From: Gordionus sp. m RMFG-2023
Lineage: Eukaryota; Nematomorpha; Gordioida; Chordodea; Parachordodidae
Assembly (NCBI RefSeq): GCF_954871325.1
Contig: NC_088776.1
Coordinates: forward strand, 5,959,985 to 6,023,984
Reading direction: 5' to 3'
Length of the DNA: 64,000 nt
The notes beneath the pieces are model-generated. The model was not told the origin of the DNA and searched no databases. It saw nothing but the letters and a program-made list of their open reading frames with translations. The position numbers were made by a program, and so were the translations under genes. Numbering within the stretch: position 1 is the first letter of the stretch; every line of letters starts with the position of its first letter. Below, one piece after another: positions 12,873-24,090 of the stretch.

Positions 12873-13959
12873 TGATTTTAGATTTTATTTAAAAATATTT
12901 TTTAATTTTTATTGAGTTCAAAAATATAATTTTTTAAAAATATTAATAATTAAAAAAAAATTATGAATTATGACGGACGGGTTAAAATAATTTTAATTAT
13001 AAATATTTTTTTTTTAAAAATCGTCTGTAAGTCTAGCAAGAAAAAAAAAAGTCACGTGGTAAAAAAGATATTTATTTTTGAAAATTTTAATTTCTTCACC
13101 ATGAAACATCTTTAATATTTTATTTAGTCATTATTTATGAAGGATACAATGATCTGCATCGGAGCCTAATTTTTCAAGCCCGGTCAGTAATTTTTTTAAA
13201 TAAGTTTGTCGGCCCGGCCAGAACCCTAAATTTTTTTTAGAAAAATTTACCGACCCGGCCCGACCCGGCCCGACCCGGCCCGACCCGGCCCGACCTGGCC
13301 CGACCCGAATTTATTTAAATGTAGAAATTAATTTTTTTTTAAAAAAATTATAATTACCCAACATAAAATATATATGTCATATGGTGTCTAGTTTCTATAA
13401 ACATAATCAAATATTTTTATTTTACATAAAATATTCAACATAAAATAGATGAATTTAAGATATATTTTAAAAAAATTTCCAAGGCCCGACCCGGCCTTAA
13501 TTTTTTTTAAGAAATATTAGGCCCGACCAGGGTTGCCAGATGTCACGATTTCATACCTAATTTTTTACTTTGCCCACGTTTTCTCACACTTCACGCTCTT
13601 CTCACGTTTTTTGAGTAAATTAAAATAATCACACTTTTTCTCACGTTTTTAAATTTTTTCAAAATATTTTTAAATATTTAAATGACTATACATTTCTTTT
13701 ATGGATTTTATAAATCTTATATTAAAACTCGTATTTAAATGAAATAAATTAAGAGCAAATATTATAAAAGATCTAAAAAACAATCATCCGTTTTCAATAC
13801 TAACGGATGCATAGAATAAAGGTAATATAAAAACATTTCCCTTATTACTTAGATAATTCAACAAAAAGAATGGAATAAATGTTTAATTACTTAAAAAATT
13901 TTCGTCTGACAGTGAAACCCCTAAAGACATATCTAGTCCTGGCTAGAAAATTTAAAATT

Positions 13960-14880
13960 CGCTGAACTTTATATTGCTAATGTAACGGCCTATTGTGCAG
14001 ATAACGCATCTGTAAACTTTGGGAAAAATTAAAGTATTTGGACAGAATTGAAAAGCCATAGTAATAATATTATACCAATGGGTTGTATATGCCATATTCT
14101 TCAAATTTGTTTAAAAAGGCCATAATTTTTCTTAAATATGATATTGATAGTATAGTAATTAAATGCTATAATGAATTTAGCAACTCAACAAAAAGAGTTA
14201 CAATTTTAAATGAATTGGTAGAATGGTGCAATTTAGAATGATCAGAATCACTTCGCCATGTTCCAATACGCTGGCTTACATTAATCCCAGCGATTAAGCG
14301 GATGCTTAAGTATTTTCAACCCCTTAAAGAATATTTTTTATCATTATCAGCAACCCCACCAATTTTGAAAATAATTTTTGGAGATGATTTTGCAAAGGCA
14401 TATTTAGGTGTTGTCCTTAACGTTGGCACTTTAGTCAATAACATAAATTTACAATTTCTGAAGATGCATTGGCAATATATATACATGATATTATCCTAAA
14501 ACTAAAGAATTCATTAAATTTAAAAATTCAACAAAATTTTTATGGGAGCATTTCATTTATAAAAAATATTATAGAATATGTAGAAAAACATTATGATATT
14601 ATAGATAATATATGGAAATATCTTAGCCCTATGACATTAAAATAATGTCCAGAATTTGAACAATTACAAAAAATTATAAGTAATTATAAAATACCAAACA
14701 TAGATACAGAAATTCTCTTTGAGGAATATTCACAATTTTATTCCTATTATGAAGAAAAATTATCAAAAAACTATCACATGAATACCCAAGAAAAATGGAT
14801 GGATTTTCTTTCTAATAAAAACTCACCATTGATAGAGAAAATATGCAATTTTATTTTTTCTATTCCGGATTCAAATGCTT
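13960..14880 (+). pseudogene. Decayed hAT transposase of the outer element
   Basis: Pieces in shifting frames keep hAT landmarks: AYCADNASVNFGKN (catalytic-core Asp region) and GCICHILQ (the conserved GC-CH-LH block). The 65-codon ORF at 14302-14499 belongs to the same gene. At least several stops and frame shifts interrupt it. The rest of the reading frame resumes after the nested element at about 16527. Confidence 0.65.
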
Positions 14881-14884
14881 CATC

Positions 14885-16518
14885 CAGTGGCGTAGGCATT
14901 GGGGGGGGGGGGGGGTTTAAATTTTTTTTTTAAATTTTTTAATTTTAATTTAATAAATTCTTAATAAACGCTTGATTTTTATGTTTCAAATTTATTAATA
15001 TACACATTTGATTATTTTTATATTTATTTTTGGTTTGCAGCTATTTCACACCACCCAAAAAAAGGAGTTATTTATTCAAACGTATCATGATATTGACTCA
15101 AAAAATCAAAAAAAAAAACTAAAAAGATTTTGTCCGAACAGATTTATTGAAAGACAAGAGTCGGTGAAACTCTTTATTGAACTATATGATGTTGTCTTTG
15201 CAGCACTAGAATTTTATATATCAAGCAAGGAAAAAGATTAAGCAGATGCCGAAAATCTTTTGCAGGCTATTATTAAGCCACAGTTTTTAATTTCAATTCA
15301 ATGTGTTTATTTTTTATTTAATTATACATATGATTTTAGCAAAATGCTACAAAAAATTGATTTGGATTTAAGGGAGATTATAAATAGAGCAAAGGATATT
15401 GTTGAAATATTAATAAATATCAGAGAGAATGTGGATGAAAAATTTCATGAAATATATGAAAAAGTAAACAAGATTGCTAATATGTTTGGAATTGAAATTT
15501 TTAAACCTATAGTAGTCTCTAGACAATCCAATCGATCAAATATTGATGCATCTGCGATTGAGGATTTTTATAAAATAAACATTTTTATTTCAATTAAAAG
15601 AAAGATTTATTAGTCATAATTATATTTTAAAAAGCTTTTATTTTCTTTTGCCGGTTGAGTCTAAATTATTGATTACACTTGAAACACGAGAGGATATTAA
15701 AAAAAATCTCAGAGTTTTACGCTGATGAGTAGGTTCATATGATAAGTTACTTTGTGATGTCGAATTTTGGTATAAAAATCTTGACAGAATAGGGTATTCT
15801 TTGAGACCAACGAATGCTCTGCAAACCCTTTCCATGTGTAATTGCATTTTAGATTCCCTGCCTAATATCAAAACATTATTACTTATTTTAGCTACTTTAC
15901 CAATTAGTACCTGCACTAATGAAAGGTCTTTTTCAACTTTAAAGAGGTTAAAAACCTATTTAAGAAACACAACCTGTGAAAAACGTTTAAATGAATTAGC
16001 CCTATTAAATATTTATAAGGAGATTATTTTAGATAAAAATTTGATTCTAAAAGAATTATCAAAATTTCAGAGAAAAGTAGATCTCTCTTTTTAAATTCAT
16101 CAAAAAATAGCAATAAAATTTTATTAGTTTCAATATATAATCAATTTTTTTTTGTAAAAAAAGTATTATTTATAAGATAATATCATCATATTTTTTTAAA
16201 ATACCATTATTTGCATAAGAATTACACATATTTTATATAATTGTAAAAAATTACTTTTTTTAAAATAGTCTTTATACATTATAATTTTTAATATTAAAAT
16301 ATTATATAAAATATCATAATTTTGAAAATATTTTAATTAATATAAATATATATATGATTAAATAAAGGAATGTAAAATATATAATAAAATAACAATTTTA
16401 ACAAATCCAAAAATATAAGCAATTAAGTGTTCAAAAAAAATAGGAGGTTTGGGGGGCAAAGCCCCCCGGGAAAAATTAAACCCCCCCCCCCCATGACAAA
16501 ATCCTGGCTACGCCACTG
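14885..16518 (+). mobile_element. hAT transposon (inner), TIR CAGTGGCGTAG
   Basis: It begins CAGTGGCGTAGGCATT followed by a run of G and ends with a run of C then CTGGCTACGCCACTG. Exact 8-bp target duplications GCTTCATC lie at 14877-14884 and 16519-16526, inside the outer hAT transposase. It encodes plus-strand transposase pieces and is a shortened copy without the N-terminal zinc finger. It is younger than the outer hAT. Confidence 0.92.
15008..16094 (+). pseudogene. hAT transposase C-terminal half (inner element)
   Basis: Three ORFs in order (15008-15241, 15260-15613, 15801-16094) cover a ZMYM-type hAT transposase. The first has RFCPNRFIERQESV, matching the RF-TRW-ER block. The last has the hATC dimerization signature TNERSFSTLKRLKTYLRNT at about residues 38-56, followed by RLNELALLNI. 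The pieces are separated by stops or frame changes, so the gene is broken, though the C-terminal 97 codons are open. Confidence 0.85.
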
Positions 16519-17970
16519 GCTTCATCAGATAGAATATTTAGTCTAATGACTACTGCGTGGCGAAAAGAAGATCATCTTTGGAAGCTGAACTTATGGTTAA
16601 ACAAAATATAACTATTCATGCAAAAAGTTTTCAGCCTATCTCCACAGTGCCGATGGGAAATCTTTATTGCCTCTTTTTTAAAATCATCCATAAAATATAA
16701 TAATTAATATTATGCTATATTTATAAACATGAGAAAATTATATATCATAATTGTTATTAGTAAATCAATAAAGAATTTTCATTGTCTTTAAAATCTTGTT
16801 ATATTAAATATAATATATTAACTTAGATGAGTATGCTACATCAATTACCCCGACCGAAGGCCAGGCAAAAGCAGGACGAAGGCCCACAAATTGGGGGGGG
16901 GGGGGGGTATGAGGGCGAAGTCCTCATTAATTATTATAAAAGAAAGACTCACGTTTTCAAGTGAAGAATATCTGGCAACCCTGGGCCCGACCCAACCCGA
17001 AATCCGTTCGGCCAGGCTGGGCCTATTTTTGCAGATCTCTAATACAAGATACAGTTTGCATTTGACTTGATTCTCTAATAATATAGAGAGTTTCGAAATC
17101 GCTAAAAATCGAGGATCTTGCTTATCTCGTACAAAGTTTTTATGGCACTAATAAAAATAATGCTTAATAGAAGTTAAGCAAGTAAACATTGACGTTTAAA
17201 TTGAGTTTTCATTGAAAAACAAATCTTTAAAATGGGGAAAATATCTTCAATATTCCCCAAGATTACTAAATTAAGAATATTCACGTTTATTTTTCACATT
17301 TTTAGCTTAATATTCTTTTCCATTATTGATTTAAAAATTTTCTATGAGTTATAAACAAAATTCCCTAATTTTAGAAATTTAGATCAGGATAAAATTTTCC
17401 TAAATTAATCAGGGTGGTTCACTTTGGGCCCTTGTCATAAATGAAGCTTCTAAGAAGCAATATAAATGCTTATTAAAGAATGAAAGAAATAAGGAAGGAA
17501 GGAAAGAAAAAGAAAATGGAAGTGTTTATGAACAGATTTATTCCAAGTTTGAATTCTTTAGTGAACTTTTAATTAAAAATAATAAATTTATAATTTTTTT
17601 GAAATTAAAATTATTTGAAATGAACTTGAATTCATTCATAAAAAAAAATAATATTTTTCGTGGTTAAAAATAAATGATTAATTAATTTAATTGTACTTAA
17701 AATTATATATAAGCAAAATTAATCAATCATTAACATCCAGGTTTAAAAAATCTTGAAAATTTCTCTAAAAATATTTAATATTAAAATAGATGATTATTAC
17801 TGTTCAAAATGAACTTAAATTAAAAATTGTATTTTAATTTTTTAAATTTAAAATTGTATTTTAATTTTTTAAATTTAAAATTAAATTAATTTTTTTAGAT
17901 TTAAAATTAAAAAGGTAATCTTTTTATTTTTTATTTTAAAAAAAGCTTTTATGTCTGCACCGAAAATTTT

Positions 17971-18038
17971 AGGAAGGAAGGAAGGAAGGAAGGAAGGAAG
18001 GAAGGAAGGAAGGAAGGAAGGAAGGAAGAAAGAAAGAA
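17971..18038. repeat. (GGAA)n microsatellite
   Basis: About 13-14 uninterrupted GGAA tetramers, degrading into GAAA units at the right. A weaker GGAA/GAAA patch lies near 17480-17520. Confidence 0.95.
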
Positions 18039-18739
18039 TGAAATAAAGAAAAAATATATTTAAAACTAGTTAAAGAAATTTAGCGCTAAAATCATGATTA
18101 GAGTTAAGTTTTTTTTAAAAAAATATTTACATACTTTAGGCTAAGTCCAAAATCATTTTTAAAAAATTCGCATTGATTTAAAACTTCACAGATGTTTTAA
18201 AATTTTCCTGAATTATCTTTAGGACATGTTGTTATTTTTTTTATCTTAATAATATTTATATATTCTCAGAGACCTGCAGGCCCGACCTGCCAGGTTTTAA
18301 AATTTAAAAAAAAATGGAGTTGAAACTAATGTGCCTCTTGACCCGATATACCCCGGTCTTCCCTACATTTTATATTATACTAGAAAGAATATACAAATCA
18401 AGGAGCCTGGGCTCTGGTTCCGCTTTAAAATATTTTTAAAAAAATATTTCTTCTGTTTCCGGTTCCAATTTTATTTTAAATAAGAGTTCTCTAATTTAAG
18501 ATTCTAAACTGTGTTCGAAATGAAATTTTTTTTAAAATATAGATAAACTTTCCATAATATCACAAAACATTTGAACAATATACATTTAGATTGATTGTAA
18601 TTTGGATTCTTAGAAATTTTAGGTTAGGAGTTTCTGGTTGTATTTTTGCTAGGCAGATTTTTTTCCGGGGTTATAAGGTTCCATGTACTCATTTATTTGC
18701 GCAGAGTTATAGCTTATTTTTTACACTTGTAAAATTTTG

Positions 18740-18958
18740 TCAATTTAGTTTGATACAAATTCCATCTATCCTTTTTCTCAGAAGATTTATTGCCCCATCA
18801 TCAAATGACTTTGTACACTTTTTCATAAGAGGAACAACCATTGAATTCAAATAGAAAGACTTCATACGATTTTCTATCATCTCCTCCCATAAATTAAAGT
18901 ACGCCTGGCTTAATATTACCAATTTCATCTCTCCATTATTTACCAAACCACCTAACAC
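18740..18958 (-). CDS. Unrecognised ORF, possible gene fragment
   Basis: A 72-codon minus-strand ORF has balanced composition (GEMKLVILSQAYFNLWEEMI, then FDDGAINLLRKRIDG) unlike chance AT-rich ORFs. Just upstream (18960-19080, minus) another frame reads ILWTEECQDKNDHISMV and TWKERTYSDFYLSVRWFGK, so a longer coding unit with a frame change or intron may exist. No family is recognised. It could be a host exon or the relic of a transposon-carried gene. Confidence 0.3.
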   Translation of the reverse strand: MLGGLVNNGEMKLVILSQAYFNLWEEMIENRMKSFYLNSMVVPLMKKCTKSFDDGAINLLRKRIDGICIKLN

Positions 18959-19315
18959 TTAAATAGAAATCGGAATAAGTTCTTTCTTTCCATGTCAACA
19001 TGAAGACCATAGAAATATGATCATTTTTATCTTGACATTCCTCAGTCCATAATATATTTTCTAGCCCTTTTACACTTACTCATTATGAAAATTAAACCCC
19101 AATTTCGTTTTCTCTCTTTCTAATAGCAAACTCAATATTATTCTATGTTCACCACCCCCCCCCCCCCCAGCTTCCGCGAATGGGTACCTCTAGATTTGGA
19201 ATTTAATCGATAAAATTTTAAACTTAAATTTAAAAAACATTTAAAAATTAAATATATAATTAAGGCATTGTATTTATCGATGGTTTTGTTCATTCATGGA
19301 AGGCTTTCTTTTCCT

Positions 19316-20169
19316 CAAAGGGCCGGGCCTGAAAATTTTTTTTTAAAAAACCCGGGCCGGGCCGTATTTTTTTAAAAAATTTATACAACATGAATTATTA
19401 TATTCGTCAATTAGATATGGTTATAATGATTATATATAGTTATGATTAATATAATGTTTGGTGAAAGTTAACACTAGCTAACACTCACAGTATCTATTAC
19501 ATAATAAAATTATAGTTTTCCTGCCATGGAATAAATACGTAAAGGATTAAATAATATATAATATATGTTATATTTTTTATTAATTAAATTATCATTTTTA
19601 TTTTTTTTATAAATACATAGTATATTCTCAAAATATTATTTACACAAATTTTTAATAGTATCAATTTGTTATATATCTTTTTAGAATATAAAAAAATAAA
19701 ATATGTTTATAGTGTTGTTAAATGGCTCGTTTTGAACCGATTTTTAAAAACGGCTAACTCAGTTTTTTATCCAAAAATATTATGCCTGAATATTTTGCTC
19801 ATAGAAGAGGCAAAGGTCTAGACAGATAGTATAGAAATTTCGAGGCTTAGTCAATATTTTTTGGCAAAATTATTAAGTTAGCCGTTTTTAAAAATCGGCT
19901 CAAAACGAGCCGTTTAACAACATTAGCTAATATACTTGCTTATTAAATGATAATACTCGCCGAAAAATATAATAAAATACGAAATAATGAATTTTTTTAT
20001 ATACCAGGTCGAATATAATATTCAAAAATCCCGAGCCGGGCCGGGTCCCAAAATTTTTAAAATCCGGGCCTGGCCGTAAAAAATTTTTGTAAAAAAAATC
20101 CGAGCCGGGCCGAAATTTTTTTTAATCTGAGCGGCCGGGCCGTACAAATGGTGCCTCTGCAGGTCTCTG
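19316..20169. mobile_element. Non-autonomous hAT-like element, GGCCCGG family, with nested MITE
   Basis: Starts CAAAGGGCCGGGCC and ends GCCTCTGCAGGTCTCTG. An exact 8-bp duplication CTTTTCCT flanks both sides (19308-19315 and 20170-20177). The interior is rich in GGCCCGG blocks. A TA-flanked MITE at 19712-19923 is inserted within it and is therefore younger. Confidence 0.75.
19712..19923. mobile_element. TA-MITE copy (GTGTTGTTAAA family), nested
   Basis: A near-perfect palindromic copy. Its left arm (GTGTTGTTAAATGGCTCG, then GATTTTTAAAAACGGCTAA) mirrors its right arm down to CGAGCCGTTTAACAACA, and TA lies on both flanks. The inner loop keeps a CTCATAGAAGAGGCAAAGGT-like segment shared by all copies. 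It is the best preserved of about ten copies in the window. Confidence 0.85.
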
Positions 20170-20429
20170 CTTTTCCTCTTATTTTCTATGCCTTCGGATA
20201 TTATATAATCGCAAGAATCCATATTGTTAGCCTGAGTTATAATTAAGCCTTCTTTCGAAATCCTACTTTTCCTTTTAAATGGGAAATAATAAAGATTCCA
20301 ATTTGTACTCTCTTCATTTCTGCAATTTTATGAATTTCTCAGCCATTTTCCTTTTTTTATTTTATAAAAAAATCTTACTCTTTAATTGTCAATCATGGTC
20401 CAGAGAATTTGTTTTTAAGTTCTAGATTA

Positions 20430-20619
20430 GTATTGTTAAATGGCCCGATTTTTAAAAATATCTGATCCAATATTTTGGCCAAAATAATTTTCACAATCTT
20501 CGGGATTTTGTAAATACATCTACATCTGATATCTATGAGCAAAATTTCTAGGATTGCTTAAAATTTTTGGCTAAGATATCGGATCAGCCGTTTTTAAAAA
20601 TAGAGCCATTTAACAGTAC
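20430..20619. mobile_element. TA-MITE copy, diverged
   Basis: Ends TATTGTTAAATGG and CCATTTAACAGTACT. The inner ATATCTATGAGCAAAATT segment is recognisable and the outer arms are partly decayed. Confidence 0.65.
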
Positions 20620-20914
20620 TGATCTAGATCCATGCCAAATTGAAATATTTCACTTCCATTTTTTTTCTTATTTAAATTTTCTTTTTCTAATTTTCTTTCT
20701 AATTCTATTTTATTTTACTTTATTTATTTTTTTCCTTCTTTTTTTAAAAATACTTCCTTATGTTCATCTCATTTTTTTCTTTATAGCTTTTTTTTAAAAT
20801 CTGTTAATTAAAACAATTTAAGAAATATTAAAGTTTTAAACTCCCTACTATAAAACTTAAAAAAAACACCTTAATTTAATCTATGGAATCAAAATCTAAT
20901 TGATTTGCTGACGC

Positions 20915-21488
20915 CAGCGTCTACATGACAGGATTTTCACTGGATGCAAACCCCCTTCAAAAATCATTACCTACCCCCCTACAAAAATTCTGCCGCCTTC
21001 AGCGGCGGTATTTCTTTAATATTATACCTATTTATTTATTAATACTCTTTTCAAAGAATTTATAAAGGATAACTTAAATTAATCTATCTCTACTACCAAC
21101 TATCGATATTTTGTGAATATAAAGAATTTATTTTTTAGATAATAAATTCAATTAAAACCTCCATTATTTACAATGAATTAATTATATAGGCATTATAAGC
21201 TTGCTGAAATATCTAAACCTTTTAAATTACACTTAAAAGGAAAGTTTATTTGGAAAACAATGTGTATGATTGTTTGCAATGTATAGATTTGGTCGATGAA
21301 TTGTATTATAATAATACTATAATTAAAATATTAATTTTTACAGCAATATATTTTGTCCTATTTCATCTCAAAATTTAATAGATAACCCCCAAAAAAATTT
21401 ATCCTACCCCCATTAAAGCAGCTTACCCCCTATTCCTCAAAAAATAGGATGCAAAATGTTCCTACCCCTCCCGCTCATGTAGACGCTG
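20915..21488. mobile_element. Non-autonomous hAT, TIR CAGCGTCTACATGA
   Basis: A 574-bp element with ends CAGCGTCTACATGACAGG and CTCATGTAGACGCTG. Exact 8-bp duplications GCTGACGC lie at 20907-20914 and 21489-21496. Short C-runs (ACCCCCC) lie just inside both ends. No coding is recognised. Confidence 0.9.
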
Positions 21489-22551
21489 GCTGACGCAATG
21501 CACTATTTATGTATTTTTTTTTAAATGCTTTCCTGTTCGGAATTTCTTAAACATATTTAATAGTTTTTCCAAAATTAATGATTAATTGTCTTCTCACGTC
21601 AATAGGTAAATAATCAGCGAAAATAAATTTATTTGGCTTAGCATATAGCGTGCAAAGATTAAATTCATTACGCATGAGGACACGAATTATTTTTTTCCCC
21701 ACTTTGTCTAAGTTTGAAAATGTCTTTTTAAATTAAACCTTTGGATGAGATGATAATTTTTTCCTAAAATCTTTGTTTAAATCTTTGCGCATGGAAAATA
21801 AATTAGGCCATTCCTAGAAAATTTTCAGCGTTGGATGATTTTATAGCGCCAAGTGTTAAAGATAGAGAAATTCGAATTTATGTTATCATGTATATCGCAT
21901 TGCAATTAAGCCTCTCTTATATAAAATTTATAATTTCGTATAAACAGTCGCAATTTAATATAAATAAGAATATGGTTATTCTTAAAAAAAAGATAATACT
22001 ATAATAATTAAATGATAACTAATATAATGCAAATTTAAAAAATTGGTAAAGTTTAATTAAATAAAAATGAGAAACATAACAGTTTCTCCAATTATCTCTC
22101 ATCAAGACATTGCAAGTGTGAGTACACCAGAAATAACTCCCAGAAAATTAGTGCGAGCCATTTTAAATATGACTTGCCCGATTTTTTCAACTTAAATAAT
22201 GGCCTGCTCTTTTGCTGAATGTAAAAATTCTCATTGGAAACTCTGTGTGAGAGATTATATTATTTGCTCCCAGGAATATTTTTGTTAGATAGAAGACCCT
22301 GTCCCCGAAAATTTACAAAATTGAGATGAAGTGTGTAGAGAATATTATTAACAGTAGAGTATTTTTCTGCAAAGGCCAGCTCACGAACATGGAAATCGAT
22401 AAAAATTTGATCCGTTTAACGTGAGATAAAGCAATTAGAAAATTTTAGAGGTATATCATTTGATTTTTTACTCTGACACATTAGAATAAACACATATCCT
22501 AGGTCGAGAATGGAAGTCATGTTGGACTTTCTAAAAGTCTATCCGTGGAAA

Positions 22552-23040
22552 CAGCATCTACATGAGCGGAAGGGGGGGGGGGGGGGTAGAAACAGTTTGC
22601 ATCCATATTTTTTGAGGGGGTAGGCGCCATAAATTTATTGGGGGGTTATCTAATAAATTGATGAAATAGAGAAATATATTGCTGTAAAAAATAATGTTTT
22701 ATTAAAGATCTATAATACAATGATATTAATAATCATCCACCAAATATTCCTGCCAAATAATATACTATAATAATGCATTCATTGTAAATGTGGGGGTTTT
22801 TAATTAAATTCATGTTGCGAAAATTTTTTATACTCATAACATTTTGAAAGTTGGTAGTAGAGCTAAAATAATTTTAGATTCTTTTAAAAATTTATGAAGG
22901 GAATACTATTATAATTAAAAATTAGTAAATAATAATATGGAAATATCGCGATGCGAAGGTGGCGTAGATTTTTTAGGAGGTTAGGCTTAGGTTTATGAGG
23001 GGGATTTGCATCCAGTGAAAATCCTGTCATGTAGACGCTG
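22552..23040. mobile_element. Second CAGCGTCTACATGA element, opposite orientation
   Basis: The left end CAGCATCTACATGAGCGG is followed by a run of about 14 G, and the right end is CCTGTCATGTAGACGCTG. The interior matches 20915-21488 in reverse complement (GGATGCAAA near one end, AGTGAAAATCCTGT near the other). I could not identify a target duplication. The two copies face each other 1.1 kb apart upstream of TRAPPC8. Confidence 0.8.
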
Positions 23041-23161
23041 GGAGTTCATAGATCTGTATATTTATGTTGTGGATATTAGTAAGATAGTCCAAGCGTAGCT
23101 CTGCTGTTTCATATAGCGATAAAGGGCAATTGCGCTTATTATGACGTATGACGTATGTTAC

Positions 23162-23350
23162 TAGCAAACAGCTCAATTTTTAAAAAAGGTTAACACAATA
23201 TTTTAAAAAATATTAAGCAAACCTGGAGATTTTATTCATAGATGGCAGAAAGGTTTGAGCAACTATTAACAAAAGCTCGAAGCTTACATAATATTTTTTA
23301 CCTAAAATATTGGGTTAGCCATTTTTAAAAATCAAGCTTTTTAACAACAC
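23162..23350. mobile_element. TA-MITE copy, diverged
   Basis: The right end TTAACAACACTA and an inner TTCATAGATGGCAGAAAGGT segment identify the family, and the left arm is eroded. It lies about 740 bases upstream of the TRAPPC8 start codon. Confidence 0.65.
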
Positions 23351-24090
23351 TATATGTGAGAAAGCACTCATACATTAAAGTTAGTGAATAAATTACAAAA
23401 TTTTATAGTGAAGCAGGTGGGGAGGGGAGTATATTTGTCAAATGTTACCTGTTTGATATATCTGCCTCCTATAGACTGTGGATAGAAGACTTAAAATAAT
23501 TGGAATAAATGAAATGTCCTTAAATTATTTTCTGGTATATTATATTTAACTTTTAAGAATTCCCCCCCCCCTCTCTCTGCGTTGATTTTAGTCGCCTGTG
23601 ATTGAACAAAATAAAAATAAGTTATTGTAACTATATTTTTAGATTTTGGAAAAGATCAAGCTATTACTGATTAAAATTGTTTTACCATAGTTTGTAACAA
23701 CACTTGAAGGGTGGGGAAGGGGGGGGGGGAGGCTGGGGCTCGAGCCCCCTAATTTACGAGTCCCAAAAAAAAATCAATAATGATCTTTTTACAATACCAT
23801 GTTAGATAAAAAAAAAAGAGATCATTTAGAAAAAAATTTTGAGCCCCTGAGAATGTACTGACTAATGAGTATAGATGTCGTAAAAGTTGGCCGTTTGAAA
23901 ATAAATCCAACAAACAGAATAATTATCGTTAAACAATTTTTAAAGGGCTAGACAGAAACAATCATTTTTACTCTATCATTAATTAAACTTAAAACAATCT
24001 AATTTATTTATTCCTTATTCATTTTTTGAGAAATGTTTTTCTGACAAATTATTTTCTAACAAAAGCTAACTAATTTTTAGTTTTGTTGAA

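Larger units (their letters stand above)
13528..16983 (+). mobile_element. hAT transposon (outer), TIR CAGGGTTGCCAGAT
   Basis: The ends CAGGGTTGCCAGATG and ATATCTGGCAACCCTG are inverted repeats, and both sides carry the exact 8-bp duplication GGCCCGAC (13520-13527 and 16984-16991), the hAT signature. Plus-strand remnants of a transposase are readable, such as YCADNASVNFGKN near 13995 and PMGCICHILQ near 14080, the region before the last catalytic part in ZMYM-like hATs. The 14877-14884 site was later used by a second hAT. Many stops make it inactive. Confidence 0.85.
13147..17041. mobile_element. GGCCCGG-family element split by two later insertions
   Basis: The left end (CAATGATCTGCATCGG) and right end (TTTTTGCAGATCTCT) match the ends of the 11007-11283 element in inverted orientation, with ATACAA on both outer flanks. 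Inside the left part, the decamer CGACCCGGCC repeats four to five times at about 13250-13300. The element is interrupted at 13528 by a hAT whose 8-bp target duplication (GGCCCGAC) is drawn from this element's own sequence, so it is the oldest layer of the nest. Confidence 0.6.
17042..19315. other. Intergenic stretch with microsatellites and one unexplained ORF
   Basis: It contains a GGAA microsatellite, an AGAGACCTGCAG repeat end at 18271, a long run of C at about 19156-19168 and the minus-strand ORF at 18740-18958. I see no recognised gene. Confidence 0.5.

Noticed and set aside
13250-13310. Possible CRISPR-like direct repeats (CGACCCGGCC units)
   Set aside because: The units are adjacent with no spacers, in a transposable element of a eukaryotic genome.
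20022-20222. 66-codon minus ORF MDSCDYIISE...
   Set aside because: Most of it reads through the GGCCCGG repeat at 19316-20169. Only the first 18 codons are outside, too few to call a gene.
20567-20797. 76-codon plus ORF rich in Phe and Leu
   Set aside because: Low-complexity T-rich DNA beginning inside a MITE arm; no protein features.
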